Positions 11,688 through 26,088 of a stretch of 64,000 bases of DNA are shown one piece after another. The notes below the pieces were generated by a model that was given only the letters and a program-made list of their open reading frames with translations, was not told the origin of the DNA and ran no database searches. Made by a program: the position numbers and the translations under genes. This stretch comes from Lethocerus indicus (lineage: Eukaryota > Arthropoda > Insecta > Hemiptera > Belostomatidae): assembly GCA_019843655.1 (NCBI GenBank), contig JACDQD010000006.1, positions 19,238,246 to 19,302,245 on the forward strand, in the 5' to 3' direction. The stretch's first letter is position 1. The number at the start of each line of letters is the position of its first letter.

Positions 11688-13941
11688 GTTGGAGCTGCTC
11701 CGGGCTGTGAAAATCAAATTTCGTGGCATCACAAAAACTGGAGGCAGACGTCAAATACTTGGGCTAAATGAGAAATCTGAGGGGGCGGGGGCGCCAACTC
11801 TGGCCCTGCACTATTTATCATTCCCACCCCCGTTTCCATTTTCCTTCGAATGGCCAAAAGAAATCCTATCCTCCTGCGAGGGGCAGGTGTTTAAATTCTA
11901 TTTACCGAGAAGCCGTTGTTTATTAGATGTTTAAAATTATTTCCTAGTTCGCCGCTGCAACTTATAGGACGCATCCTATTATGACAATTAATAGGATGAT
12001 TCCGCTACGAACATTGCTGTAATAATAAGCACTAAGCGCGATAAAAAATTTTTATTTTCGAAAGGAATTTCTCAAACTTTCTAGATAGGCCGAAAAAACA
12101 AGGGGCGACTGACCGACAGACCACGTTGTCCGCTCGATAAAGCTTCTCTCCCGAACTCGACCGGGTTAATTTTCCAAAGGGACCGTTTTTCCAGCAGTTA
12201 TCTTCTGATTTATGCCTTGTTTTGGTGATGCCATCGCGACTTTCATTCTCCTCCTTTTAATTGCTCCTTCCGCCGAGCAGATAGCTGAATTCCTCGTTTC
12301 GAAATACGATTCCTGTAGTTGTATTGTAAATTGAATACTTCTAGTTTCAAGTTTTAATATCACTTATTCAGGATACGAGGAAATGATTAATCAAATTTAG
12401 AATATCTCAAGACCCTTGATATTAATTGGGAAGCCTTATTCACTTGATAGTCATAAAGAAATCCAATAAAGCGATTTGGGTTATTGAACAATGCATTTAA
12501 TGAAATGTCGTTATGGGCCGGGAATGAGGATGGACCAATTCAATTTGACTGTCTCATATCTGACCTAGGCAGTTCCTTCATATCTGTTTTGCCTTAATTC
12601 GGCTGGTTTATATTATTTTTGCTCATTTCAAATTTAATACATTCCAGAAATAGTTGCACGGACTCTTTTATTCCTCTAATGAAATATTCCCGTAACGTTT
12701 CTGTCAAAACCGTTGGTGCGACGATATATTTTAATAGAAATATACTACGGGAATTTTAATTATAGGAAAGGAACAATGCCAATAATATTTTTAACCGTGT
12801 GTTAAAACTAACTTACATATATTTACTCGGGCCGGATCACTATTCACCATCATTATAGAAATTACATTAGTATAGTGAAGTACAAACGCTTGACCATTGC
12901 CGATCAAGAGAAATAAACTGTCCAGGTGCCGAGCTATCTACCATTCCAGCAGCCATGACAGCGAAACCATGACATCGGCAAAATCTTGACTCTGTGGTCT
13001 GTTACAAGATTTCATTTAACAGAAGCCATTATTTCCATAGCGAAAAGGGAGAGTCTCTCCTCGGGCCTATATTTCGCGGAACAGCCGTTCCGGGAGTTTG
13101 AAACGACTCGCCAGAAACCCATATAACCTAGGCTACATAAGCCCTTCATTTATCTCTATATAGAGAGGGCCCCCTCCCTACTGAACCCCTCCGCGCTGGC
13201 CTTATTCTTTTATTTCTTTTTTTCGCTCGTAAGTATGTGTCCAGAATGTGTACGCGGTACAAAGAATATCCTTTTAAAAAAATATACGTATATAAAAGGG
13301 TACGAAGTATAATTTCGGGGCCGCGTAAAGTTCGGTCGTACGGGGTCGAGTGGGTATATATAAAAGGTTGAAAATGTTTCATTATATTGGAGTACATTAG
13401 TCTGGGTGGAAGGAGTCCGGCGGTGGAGTGTGAGAGCGGCGGCGGTGTCTAAGTGAGGGTGTCGTTGCAATATATGCCCGGACCTGTCTGACAGCGCTCC
13501 CTCCGACCCCTTTATTGCGCCCCATTTTAACAGCTTTCTTCCATCGGAACTTTTTTTCTCTGCCCCCCCTTCCGCCTTTCTGCCGCAGTCGTACAATATC
13601 CCTGAGGGGGGGAGGCCGCTGCAGTAGAGTTCTAGAAAATATTTGACATCCCTCCCCCCCACCTTTCACCCCACAGGTTTCGCAAATGTCTTCCCCCGAG
13701 TAAAGAGGAGAGCGGGGGCGGCGGAGAATTACTGACAGGCTCCAATATGCTCGGATTTTACGCATCGATGGAATTAAAGGAATTGTAATTACCTTCTGCC
13801 CTCCGAGAAGCCGAGTATTCAGCTCGTCACAACGGACAGACTAATCAATTCTGACTACATTCCACATATAACATGAGATAATGAAGAAAAGCATACCTAT
13901 TATTGTTATTAGTATATAGTAAAGCAGTAATTGGATGGTTC

Positions 13942-13942
<1 letters not shown>
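11688..13942. other. Noncoding stretch with a GC-rich patch
   Basis: Two TATATAAAAGG sequences sit about 70 bases apart (near 13289 and 13357). They are upstream of a GC-rich, pyrimidine-rich block at 13390-13740 whose minus-strand frames overlap in different phases. I could not match them to initiators or to a gene. Confidence 0.5.

Positions 13943-13990
<48 letters not shown>
13943..13990. repeat. (TA)n microsatellite, about 24 units
   Basis: Uninterrupted TA run. It creates Tyr-Ile repeats in translation that are not coding. Confidence 0.95.
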
Positions 13991-13994
<4 letters not shown>

Positions 13995-16900
13995 TACAGA
14001 CATTACTGGTAAAAGTACAAAAAACAATATACATGACGGGTGAGTCGTATACGTACGGGTGGGTCAATAGGGGCACCATGACGGTCGCCAGTCAAAGAGA
14101 GTATTACCGGACACCTGCGTCACCTCCCTGAGTATAGCCATCTCCATTTCCCACCATTGTGTTGTGACAATATAAAAAGGCAGTGCAATAAAGAAAGGGC
14201 AGTTGTGCTTAGTTACCCTATTTTCCACTGCTCAAGATGTTCTTTACTTATGCATTGGGGTTCCATAAATAAGTAGAAATAGAACGTTATATCGATAAGT
14301 ATTATTAGTATTTTCGACTATTTGAAATTCTCTCCTAAGGCCGGGTATAACTCAAAAGCATAAATCTCCGTTGCTTTCCTAGTTTCAATGGCACGAAAAT
14401 ATCCCGCCGTGTTCGTGTAGGGGTTGTTCAATATTCAGGGTGTCCGATATTGGGCTAAAACGGACTGGAGACACAAAAATTGAGTGGGCCGGTGCCGGAG
14501 AATACAGAAAAGAATAAAAGGATTTATGAAGCAAGATATAATTCACGGGGGACCAGTTTATTCAATACATCTCTATTACATGCTAGTGACACACCCTATA
14601 AATCCAGTTCCAGCTCTGAATCTTTTCCTCTGTTCTCGGGAGCACGTTTCTATTTCGCATCGTTTTGATGCCACAAACTTTGGCTCCAGATTTTAAAGTT
14701 GAGTTTGCCGTCTGCGATGATAGTAATTTTCTACCTACAGTACTCAACTTATACCTCTGATTATATTACATACATATTACAACATATATAACTAAATATG
14801 GATAGAAACCAAAACCTGTAGTTCAATTGAAATTTATTTCAAATGAAGGATAGAAAATTATAGGAGGAAAATTCATGGGATTGGGCCGCCTAACATTATG
14901 AAAAATAGCGTGGATTAGTGATCCATCTTTGCTAAGCTGTGTTTTCGATACACGAGCTATCGATTTCACGTTTCTTTCTGAGAAGCTATTTAAAAAATTT
15001 ATCTTCAATAAAAACCGTTTTATCTCTTTTTAAAGAACATTTTTTAGTAGGAAAGTTTCATCTGGGCGGTATAATGGGATGCCTGTATGGCCTCAACTAA
15101 TCGATAAAGCGATACAAGGGAATGGCATTAGAAGGAGGAGCATTAACCTGGGAACAAAGAGGAATAAGTTGTTAATTATCTGTACTTTGAGCTTAACCGA
15201 AGAGAACTTGGCTCAGCTTTTAGGGCCAATTAAAGATTCTATTTCGAGGGACTGACCCCTTTCATCAAAGAGGTATTACTACATTTCAGGCCTAGTGTTT
15301 ACTAGGCATAAAATATTCAATTAATATTAAAAAAATATAAAATTGCATGCTGCTTAAAACTACTTTCCACCGTGGATTGAAAAGATTCTTATTGAATAAT
15401 CGCATAACAATAATGCAGAAAGTGTTATACACGGCGAATCCAATTTAGTTTAAGAGCATGTCAGTTTTTATTCTATAAATGAGTCGAGAACGAATTTCGA
15501 GGAGAAGAATTATTAATATTTCTTTCATTGTCAAAGTTTTCTCTCATGGCTTTAAGTTTGGGCAGGCAATTAATGGAATAAAGAGGTCGGGTCCAGGCTA
15601 GCGCCGGTGCTGGATGAAGGGTGTGGTTGTGGGGGGTAGGGCAAAGTTCTAACCAAACAGATTTTCCAGCCCAATTAAACGGTAATTGTATTACAATTAA
15701 GACCCCCAAAACCGCTGACTCCGGCCATCGCCATTCACAACGCTCACTACTAACCCCCGCCCGGCAACACTTCTCGATCTTTTGTGCCTACGCAACTCCC
15801 TGGCAAACAATTTCCCTTTCCCGATCCGCCGCTTTTCGGTCTATATATAGACGTCGCGTCAAACGAACTTCGTTTAAAGTGCAGGCGGTGTGCGAACGCA
15901 GTTGCAACATTTTTATGATAGAAGGGGGATGAAGAAAATTGAGAGAAACGGCTCCTAGGAAGTAATTTTTTTCACCCTCTCTCAGATTTATGGTTTCGAA
16001 AAAATATCGTAGGGGTTGTCATATTGAGTGTAGCATCTGTATTTAGGAAGGTTTAGAATTATAAGTACAGTTTCTCAAATAGTACCTTGACTACAGGTTC
16101 GGCAAGATCGTTCTGTTCCAGTAGCATTCTGAGGTGTTGAACATCTCATATTTCGATCATACTGTTACAGTAACAATGCATAGTCAGTATCATTCAATAA
16201 TTGAAAAATTAGGGATCCGATACACAATAACGTATTAACGCGATTGAGAAGTGATATTGCGACAACGAATTTTTAGTTTGGAAATATTATGAAATATTTT
16301 AACAAGGGATTATTAAACAAAACGCAGTATTGGTGTTGGTTTGAAATTGTTTTCCCTGAAACAAAACTATTAAGTGGTATCAACGTTAGAAATAACATTA
16401 ATGCTTCAAATTTAGCCGGATAAAAGAAATAGAGGGAAATCTTCCTGTGTGCGGTTCTATAATATTGAACTAACTACAGGCTCATAGCTGAGGGCTATAT
16501 ATTGTGGGGTTAGACGGGGACATTTTATATAAGATTTTTCTGCCCCCTCGGGTGGTGGTGGAGAGCCCGGGGGGACTTTATCACTTCGTCCGCGAATCTA
16601 ATGGAGTCCTCAGCCGGGCGCAGCTATCTGCATAGGGAGCCAAGTTTACGATAGGCGGGCGGTGTTTATCGGGGACGGCGCTATCGGCGCGCTACCCCGC
16701 CCCGTCTCTCCTCTCGCTTTATGACTTCCAGCAGAAATAATAATAACCTTCCTCGATCGCACCCTTCAATGAAATCAGATTTAACACGGAACACTCCCAT
16801 GACTATCGACCAATTTTATAACACGCGAGCGATATTACCTACCGTTCTTTTCATACATCGACCGTTCATGCGTTAAATAAAGTTTTCAGTTAGCCACTAT

Positions 16901-18484
16901 AATAGTTAGTTAGAGGCTGAGGAGGTAACGTTTATGATTTCCGCTTTTTGAGATCTCATCTGGCAATGTTTATGTTTACAGCCTTAGGGGCTGAAAATGG
17001 TTATTTCAGGGACAATAACCCGCCACGAAAATACAGGTCTTCTTTGCTTATATTAGTTTTCCCCATGCTAATTACTATTTAATTGTTCTCTACATTCATT
17101 ACGTCGATTATACTGTTATTATTTATTTTTTAATAAATTAATCACCATATTCTACGAAATAACATTAGGAAAACATATTAATTTGTAAACAATTTCGTAT
17201 ATACAATTAGTTACTATACTATTAACTATTTTTCTAAATAGAACCACATCTTTCTCAGAATATATTTTCATCAATTTTCACTTAATATTTGAAGATGTGA
17301 CTGCATTTGTATTTTGTGATTTATTTTCTGACCTCGACTTAACGTCGAACGACACGTTCTAACGTGAAGTTAGAGCTACCGTGTTCGGCCACCGGAAAGG
17401 CCGCAGCGATTAGAATTTACGAGGCCGGCAGAGGGCAAAAAATTGAGCTTTTTATATCAATTAAAGCCGAACACCTAATAACTAAGGGTTAGGAATTTCC
17501 CTTTGAAACCAAAAAGGCCCAATAAACTGGAATATAACTGGAACTCAGAGTGTGTTGTACGCGACACTCTATAGGAGAGGTATTAAGGGAGTGAAGAGTG
17601 TGCATCAGTATAATTATTCAAATATAAAATATGCTGTCGATAGAGTAATAAAGGTCTGTACGCGGATTGCGTATATACCGCATGAGCACCAATACCTCTC
17701 CAAAGGTATGGCGCCAAGTGATGCTAACTGCCTGGCACACGTACATTGCGGGTTTGCAGCCTTGTGACGCCGTACTATTGTTAAAAATTAATTTCTTAAT
17801 ATGGCAGTTTTTTTTCATTCGATTTAAACTTCACTAAATAATAAAAATATATTTTAAATTCAACGGGTTCTGTTTTGATAAGGTCGGAAAGCGCTTTTAT
17901 CAAATTGTTTTTGAATCCTTTAATGTTTTCTTTTAATGTTTTCTGGAGTCATAATATCATCACTTATGATTCTAGACATCATTTCTATACACATTTCTGA
18001 AGTAATATCATATATAATTACTTTTATTCTCCAAATTTGTTTCTGAATTTTAGAAATTATAACGCTTATGAAGTTTATTTACTTTGATTGTCGTTACCGA
18101 GTTATACCCTATGTATTGAGTATTTGTATGGTTTTCTGTATGGTATTTTAATACATACTTTATATATAAGGGAGGACAGGGTTTGAATTCTTAAAATAAT
18201 TAATTCGATATCAGTTCCTGAGTATCAACGTGTCACACACATGTTCAATATGCTGCTGCATAACATTTTGAATTGTTTTTCTATTTATATTTTTAATTCC
18301 ATGCAATGGGAAAGTTTGAAAGAAATTACGTGTGCAATAAAGTGCTGAAGTATTTAATAAATCGAAAATCAAATGGATTACAGCGTGGGCTGATAAGTAA
18401 TACTGGGAATAAGTGGACCCCCCCCCCAACATCCGGTTTAATTACTCAGATATTGTTTGGTTCACATTAATTGATGTGGTATTT
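13991..18484. other. Noncoding stretch with two CpG-rich islands
   Basis: GC-richer islands lie at about 15590-15910, with a CTATATATAG, and at 16490-16740. The rest is AT-rich. Open frames are short and unrecognisable. Confidence 0.55.
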
Positions 18485-18506
18485 GAATTTTCCAGCTGGA
18501 AAATTC
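18485..18506. promoter_or_regulatory. Perfect 22-bp palindrome with central E-box
   Basis: The half-site GAATTTTCCAG is followed immediately by its exact reverse complement. The centre is CAGCTG, an E-box, and each side reads GGAAAATTC, similar to a Rel/NF-kB half. It could be a dimeric transcription-factor site. The sequence shows only the symmetry. Confidence 0.4.
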
Positions 18507-21500
18507 GAAATAATTATTCTTCAATCTCCATTTGGTCTGATACTTGGCCGCGTTCAGGCTTCATCTCCTTCAGTCGCGTTCAATTATTAAATTGTTGGTC
18601 GCTGGTGAGGCATCCTATCTCCAATGTTACCACTGCACTGACGAGCAACAATGGTACTGTAACCGGTAGCAGACAGGAGTCAACACACCTTTACAAACGT
18701 AAAGGCATGACAAACGGAACGCTAATGGAGATGGTTGGAACCCGGTTTAGCACATGACCAAAGGAGTGAGGGAGACAGTAATTTCGAATATGAAGTGCCA
18801 CATTTCACAAAATAACCGCAATAGTTATAAGACTATTAAGAGATATTCGATTAGGTCAAGAGAAAACAAACATTATGAATTTGGTCAAAATGAAATACAC
18901 AATTAGTCTTTCGTTTTAATCCAATTGAACTTTGGAAAACAATGCTCAATTGTATTCGGTGGAAAAGTTTAATAATTAACCTGCATTGAAATTGGGCCGC
19001 GAGATCGAAACTCCAGTTTTTGTTGCATTGCTCGAAGTTGGAGAGACCCTGCGGGTTATTACGACGGCCATTAATCGAAATAATTAAATTTGGCCCAGGG
19101 TAAACTGAAGCGCCCTGACCCCTCACTGCTACCGACAATCCCCGGTACAATGGCGCTGAGAAATTAACGCCATATTTAACAGGACATTTAGCAAAAACTA
19201 AATTCGGATAGTTCGAGGATTACGTCCGTGACAACAATGGGATAAATTTCCGTACATACTTCTTACCGTACTCCTTACAAATTTATCCGATTTCAAATCA
19301 CAGTTGAAATACATCTAAAAAATGAAGTGCCTCATAATATTCTGCATTAAATCGCAAATTGGCTGATTAGTATCACACCATTCTTAGAATTCTATCTAAT
19401 AGCCCTACATAATATAGAACGTGCTTAATTTGGCTGTTTTCATATTGGAAATAAATTTCAGTTAGTAAGAGATTTGTTATTATAAGAGCCACCCTTATTT
19501 ATATCTATATATATTCATATTTTTTCGACACTTTTTTCAGTTCTGTGATACTTGTCGGGTGTCTAATTAAATCGTTTACTGGGCAAAAGTTGGAAGCAAA
19601 AAAGGCTATCCTTATTAGAAATAATAAGGGGAACTCGAGATTCGTTACTTGGAGAGTTTGGCTAACTGTTAGGGCAAAGTGCTTTCTCGACCCTTCCTCG
19701 CTCCAGTCCGTTGGCTCCTTTCGTCGTTGACTTTTTACTATAAATTCAGGGTTGTATATTTAATTACAAGTCTCAACTTCTAAATAAGTGGATTAATAGC
19801 CAGGGTTCTCCGGTTGTCCTTTTAATTATAGCCGACTGTGATTTCTTTTGTATGTTATTAATTCTACTCCGTTTTACATCAATTCTAGACATGATTTATG
19901 TTTCAAAAGTTCGTTTTACTTTTAAATGGCGTAAATAAATTCGGTTATTTGTAGACTTCTTAATTTCTTCACTTTTTTTCCATGAAGAGTGAACTTTCTA
20001 TACCCCCTCGTTATTACTGTTTTAACTCTTATAACCCTTTGTTAACGTCTTGATACGAAATAATATTAATATTGCCTATTTCATTAAAACGGTAAATTGA
20101 AACTTCTTACGTAATTAAATACGTTGAATATATTCTTTACGAAATATTATATATTCAAAGCCTTAAGTAAAACTGGGCAAGTCAAATTATGTAAATTATC
20201 CCTCGGCGTTCCATGAAATTCGCTGTCCAAAGAGGTGGAAACAATTCACCTGCCTGAACACTAGTTCTAATCACTGCTAAATCCAGGTTGCCCAGATTAA
20301 TTTCTAAACGTCTTATTTGGGTCGAGATTCCGGATGAAAATTAAGGGGTCGGAACCCCTCTCGGATCCGCCTAATCGGTATTAGGTTAACACCTGTTGGG
20401 GAGCGGGGGTGGGAGCAGTAATTTGAATCCCAACCAATTTAGAGGGTTTCCTTAATATAACTTAATAAGGGTTGCAATCGCTTAGCCCGGAGGCGAGTTC
20501 TGTCCTCTCCAGTCAGATCAAGAGACCGGGCCCGAATTCATTAAGCCGTCAGTTATCGATATATGCCCATATTTACTTGGAAACACACTGTAGTGGGAAT
20601 GATATTGTTAATTTTCGGCGTTTACAAATTACTAAATGCATGCGATATTCTCTCTCTACTCGCTTATATGATCTCATGGGCGATCAGTTTGCCATTTGGG
20701 GTAATTACAGTTAATGGATATTTGATTCTGTCTTACATTCTCTAATATGGTGCAGCATACTTTCCTGAATTATGATTCCTTTAATTGTTAATAATTATAT
20801 TTAAACGAGTCATTAAATAAAATTAACATAAGACACACACACTACCCGTATGGCAGTCAAGCGTTTGATGACGGTAAAGGGAAATGGGAGGGTCGAGATT
20901 TTCGTCTCGGTAAAAACCGAGCGATAATGACCGATCGGAGTTAACTGGGGCTTTGAGAAGTTGAGGAGGGTGTCGGCCGGCTGAACTTATTCAAATGAAG
21001 TGGATGTTTTAACGAGTTGTGAACTTTGTGACCGCTAAACCCGGGACGAGGAGGATGCGCCCGCATCAAGAAAACTTCCGGCGGTTTTCGGTTTAACGGT
21101 TGGCCGACCAACGGTGGTTAATTTTGTCCTTCAACGCGGACGGGGATTTGTGAACAGATCCGATCTGAAGGGTCTGAAGGGTGGGAATCAAATGCCAGGC
21201 ATCCGCATCTTCCTTCCCCAATACTAACCCGACTACAATTCACCATTTATACAACACGTCTTTTTATTTGAACTTAATGAACGGGAATTTCTTCCTACTT
21301 TTGAAAGACTCGTTCTCGGCATTATCGTCACTGTAACAGACAGGAATCGCGCTTACGATTTTCATTCATTTCTAATGATATTGCAATTCTCTGTTCTCTC
21401 TAGCAACATCCCAAATATCAGTACGTATGAACCGATATACAAAAATAATATTTCAATATAAAACAATACTATACCCATCGGTATTACTCCTAACCTGTAT

Positions 21501-24337
21501 TATATAATGAATATACTGAACCTTAACTAGGAAATAATAATGTCCACATTTTCGACATAAATTACAGGTAACATTAGGAGATATTGTGGTTCATTGTCAA
21601 AAATGTTATCACTTACATATAATAAGTACATAGGAAAATCGATGTATCAGAAAAAACGGTTATCAATGATAAAAAAAAATATCAATTCTAAACTAAAAGA
21701 ACAATTCTGCTACAATATTGTAAATTAGCTTAAATTATCCGTAGCCAATTTGATTTAATTAAAATATATGATAATGATGATTTCGCATTTAAAATTTTGT
21801 TCAAATTATCTTTCGAGGAAGTACAGCGGGTTCATTAACACAGACTAATATATACAAACGAATGCATTTGAAACATATGCAACAATATTGTTTGGAGGAG
21901 AGAGGGAGCTAATTTAAATTGAATTATTATTTCCCCTTGGGATGTTGCTCCTGGAGAGTTAGCCTGCAGAGTGCAAATCTTGAAATAATTGGTAAAGTTC
22001 GGGGTTAATGAATCGGAACAATTTTCGCCCACTAAAAGCTTAAAAGGGGATTCTCCCGTGCACAACCGTGATGAGAATTTAACGGCGTGTTCGCTTAAAA
22101 ACTCATGGGCAGTTGGCTCTATTTTCAGGTAGAAATATTGCGAATAATAAAATATAAAGGCCAGATTTGTGCTCCGCTCGACTATGAATGTAGTCGGAAC
22201 TAAAATTATGAACTGAAAATAAATTATTACTCATCCGATCATTCGGTCAAGAGAAATCTTTCTGATAATAATAACTGTACATTATATAATCGTTTGTTCG
22301 TTACGAATCCGTATTACTCTTATGTTCCTAAACGTTTTAGTCCGGCCAGTGTGGCGATATTCCAATAGTTTGACAAGAGGTACTGCACATAAAATCGCGC
22401 ACAAAGAAATAACAATGATATTTTTAAATTAGGTATGATCTTACCATTCAAATTTGTCCTCAATTATTGCAATTTTTAGATTGGATAATATTATAGCTTT
22501 CCCTATAGACAAAAAATAGTTTGTAATTATAACTTTTAGTTGATTTTTTTATAATGCATACCCTTGTTTTGTGTGATCACAGTGAAGCCAATAAAGTGTA
22601 TTAGAAAGGTAGTCCCTATTGTATTTATATAGACGATCCAGATGTTCGCATAGATGCCATTGCTAGACCGCCATTTTGCGGTGTTTTTTATTCCTTTTTT
22701 TTTTTTTTTTTAATTGGGCCATATCCTCTGACTTCTCTTTTTTTCCATTTCTAGCGCTGTTTTTCTACGGGGACAGACAATAGCAATAAAAAGAAACGGA
22801 CGTGGGCGGTGGGCATAAAGGAAAGTAATTAGGTGTCGGTTGGTGGTTGGGTGGGGGTCACGGGGGCGGGTAATTGAAGCCTGAGGTCAGCCTCAGCCCC
22901 AGCCATTGTACGTGGCTGTACACTCAAAACTGTACACCCCCGGCTTTTGACCCCGCGGTCACCAGCTTTAGTACGTAAAAAAAACGTAAATCTGCCTCAC
23001 ACTGACAGGCTATCTGTCACACAATCAATTCAAATATTATACAGGTAAAATTTATAAAAATAAATTAATAATGGTTACCGTAGTAATCTATCATTCCAGG
23101 CAACATATGCCACGATAAAATCTGTCGTTTTAAATTTTTGAACTACAAAATGTTGTCTAAAGCATGAGGGAGACGGCCGAATCAGAACATTCAACCATGG
23201 ACGGGGGAATTTAAAACCGAAACAACAATAATTTAAGTTAAAATCCTTTAATTAGTACTATTGTCTATTAACTTTCCTGATAACTCTATGGATAATGTAG
23301 TTGGTTTAAATATAATTTTAATATAACGATACCTGTAGTTTGGTCGGTGAGGGTTTGGATATTTGAATACTATCACTTGTGATCTTCAATCTCATTTACC
23401 TGATTTTTTCCTCTGGAAAGGTAGTTTCGGCTCGGCTAGGTTGAATCAATATGCAGATAGAATACTTAATTGACGTGTCATATTTACTGGCGTAATTCTA
23501 CTGTTAATGGGCGGAAAAACGGTATACAAATAATGAGGTCCGCAAGGCGTTCAATGAAAATTTCTCATATGATTAGGGTAATGAAAGGAGTCCATGACTG
23601 TATGAATATAATGCGACATAATTACTTTAATAGTACGTATAAGTTCCGAGCACGGGATATAAATGAGTTGTGCCGTGCATTGAGACAGACAGCGCAACAT
23701 TTCCCCGAGTATAATACTCAGCAGGTGCGATCTCATAAAAACCATCCCACAGGGCCACATATGCCGTGCGCGTGTGCCTTCCAACAGGCAAGGCAAACAG
23801 GTACACACTCGTAGTTTAAACATGAGCGTCACGTATGCACCTTGCCGAGAGAGGCGACCGGGAGTGGGAAAGAGGTATTGGGCCACTACGGTGGAGCAAG
23901 TGAGAAGGATACAGAGGTACGTGGAGGCGGGCGAATAAAGACAGCGGAAGCCCGGGAGAAACGGTAATACAACAATAATATTATTCAAACGGCTTCACTT
24001 CGGACGTGTACTAAATACGAGCACCTAGGCGCCCACACCGCCAACTTATTCCCACCCCTCGTGCATTCGGCTATAAGAGGCCCGCCTCTCTTTCAGGTTA
24101 AAGAGTTACTCTCAAATATTCTTACCACGTTAGCTCGGCAATCCAAATATTAGTCAAACTATTAAGGGAATGTTCAGTTAATTAAAAGTATTTTAACACA
24201 TTTTGATTTTTTCAAACACCCAGGAAAATTTTAACACTACATAAGATAAGCATGTCCTATTATCTGTGCGATATCATAAAATAGTTAGTAATGAGTCTCT
24301 CAATAACCAACAGTCATTATAACGCTTTGTTGTAGAT
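18507..24337. other. Noncoding stretch, several GC-richer islands
   Basis: Islands at about 20340-20540, 20860-21230 and 22780-22980; a poly-T run at 22696-22711. Two overlapping opposite-strand frames at 23470-23988 have no recognisable content. Confidence 0.55.
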
Positions 24338-24345
24338 CTATTTTA

Positions 24346-24881
24346 CCGTAGATTTCATGCGGTTCTATCTCCTCTCACTGGTTTGGTCTTTTGCTAGACC
24401 GGCATCGGCTGCTCGCAATCTTCAGTAGCGGTGTTAGTCACTTTTGGCACTTTGGATGTTTTTTCGGCATCCTCACTGCACTGTCATTGTCACTTGGACT
24501 GTCTAATAAGGTCAGTTACAATATATTTTAATATTTGTAGTTATTTTTAAGACTATTAAAACGCATATTGTATCCAGTTTAATGCGCTACTAGTTTCAAT
24601 GGTACGGCACACTTAATACTAGCCCGCAACAAAGGTCTGTCTTACATTTTAGTATTAGAGCCTTACATATAGCGTCTTACAAGTACAAGAGACAGTGACA
24701 GTGCAGTGAGGATACCCAAAAAATATCAAAAGTGCCAAAAGTGACTAACAATGCTACCGAAGATGGCAAGCATCCGAAAACGGTCTAGCAAAAGACGAAA
24801 CCAGCGAGAAGGGACAGGAACACACGAAATCTACGGTATTCCAACCCCTCGCAGATCACAAAACAGGTATTTTAAACAAAC
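24346..24881 (+). repeat. Foldback repeat copy C, fullest copy with both arms, core and tail
   Basis: The left arm is about 24346..24500, the core about 24501..24681, the right arm about 24682..24838 and the tail 24839..24881. The arms have diverged from each other at well over ten positions, so this copy looks older than copy A. The core runs from AAGGTCAG through CGCTACTAGTTTCAATGG to GCCTTACATATAGCG, opposite to copies B and D. A possible 8-bp target duplication, CTATTTTA, lies at 24338..24345 and 24882..24889, but it is short and AT-rich. The exon-like segment is open and also has an in-frame ATG four codons upstream (24751). Confidence 0.9.
24763..24866 (+). other. Exon-like open segment in right arm of copy C
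   Basis: Counterpart of 4062..4165: MASIRKRSSKRRNQR, then the same Pro/Arg-rich end (IPTPRRSQNR), again closing at CAG|GTAT. The frame is open despite several substitutions relative to copy A, and many of those change the amino acid. That gives no sign of protein-level constraint. Confidence 0.35.
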
Positions 24882-24889
24882 CTATTTTA

Positions 24890-25840
24890 TTTACATCTTT
24901 TATTCTGGGTGTTATTTATTATTTTTTATCGTATTTGTATTAATATGGTGATAATTATTACCTCCTATCCCAACAGGTTAAATTGCAGGTATATCGAAGA
25001 ACATATATATGTTAGTGAGAGTGCCGCCAAAGGAACAAAGGGACTCTTACTTAGGTAGAGCACAGGATACATTCTCGGAAGTTCACCTTTTATATCAGTA
25101 TATGCGACAATTCGGCGGACCATCAAAGACGATATTAACGTCCCCCTTCCCCCGTACAACTGCATTTTGCCACCATCTCCCCGTTGTGTTATAATGTATA
25201 AAAAGAACGTAATAAAGGGGAAGGCAGTCGAGTCTTGGACTACACGCGGTTCGATTAATCGACGTAGTAATTCGTCCCCCGAAGTATATTTCTGTGTTAT
25301 TTTCCACTGATTAATCGAGGGTTAATTCAGGTCGAGACCTTAACAAATCCCCTTATACATTTAAGCGCATATATACACACATATACTTACGGATGTTGAC
25401 ATCTTTTGATCATGTCGACACACACTTCTCTTTTACGGTGTGTTTTGGTTGTTGAGATTATGATTTTCATCTCTTTTCGAACTTTATTTTATTTTTGTTT
25501 TCCCAAATATCTTAGCTCCACACACCCGGTTGTTAATGACGTTTTGTCCTCGAATATTTCCGCATTGTCCAGCCTGTCCATTTCATCGCCTTTTCTACCT
25601 GGATTGACGCGTCAAACTGATGAAATTTCGTTTTTCAGAAGTAATTTAGAGGCCCGCTGTACTAATAATTGGGGGCATTGAAATCGGACGCCGTGGATAT
25701 ATGGTTCAGTCTGTGTACCCGTGGGAGGCTAATCTGGGCCGATGTCCGGCGATTTGGCGGAGTGCCGAGTGCCCCGCCCTCCGACTCCCATCGATTTGTA
25801 CCAAAACCCCGGGCCCACCCGACCCTACTAGGCCACCCAC
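24890..25840. other. Noncoding stretch
   Basis: Contains a segment at 25183-25312 that resembles 14157-14235 (TATAAAAAG, AATAAAG, GGCAGT and ATTTTCCACTG in the same order), and a 12-bp TCGATTAATCGA palindrome near 25249. Confidence 0.45.
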
Positions 25841-25842
25841 CA

Positions 25843-25899
<57 letters not shown>

Positions 25900-25901
25900 C
25901 T
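25841..25901. repeat. (CT)n microsatellite
   Basis: About 30 CT units with one TTT and one CCT interruption. Pyrimidine-pure on the plus strand. Confidence 0.93.
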
Positions 25902-26088
25902 CCCAATTTATAAATTATAAATTAATCCAATTTATTAATAGCGTAAATCTACATAAAACAATGAAGTGGAATCATGCCATAAATTAAGTTAAAAATTGTT
26001 GAATTCACTCTTTTCCGAATGGCGAATGCTGAGGTCGTCCATGACACAATCCCATTACCCCTCCGTCTTAGAAAGTTTACATATCAAA

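Noticed and set aside
13289..13366. Pair of TATATAAAAGG sequences as tandem promoters
   Set aside because: No initiator at proper spacing and no gene downstream on that strand.
13845..14131. Open frames with Tyr-Ile repeats on both strands
   Set aside because: Translation of the (TA)n microsatellite.
14379..14395. CTAGTTTCAATGGCACG, similar to the foldback core
   Set aside because: Only about 17 bases match and the flanks do not; not enough to call a seventh copy.
14437..14460. CAGGGTGTCCGATAT, reminiscent of a transposon terminal repeat
   Set aside because: No inverted partner found downstream and no transposase-like frame.
23470..23988. Overlapping 114- and 145-codon frames on opposite strands
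   Set aside because: They overlap each other, have no recognisable motif, and are within what AT/GC-mixed noncoding DNA gives by chance.
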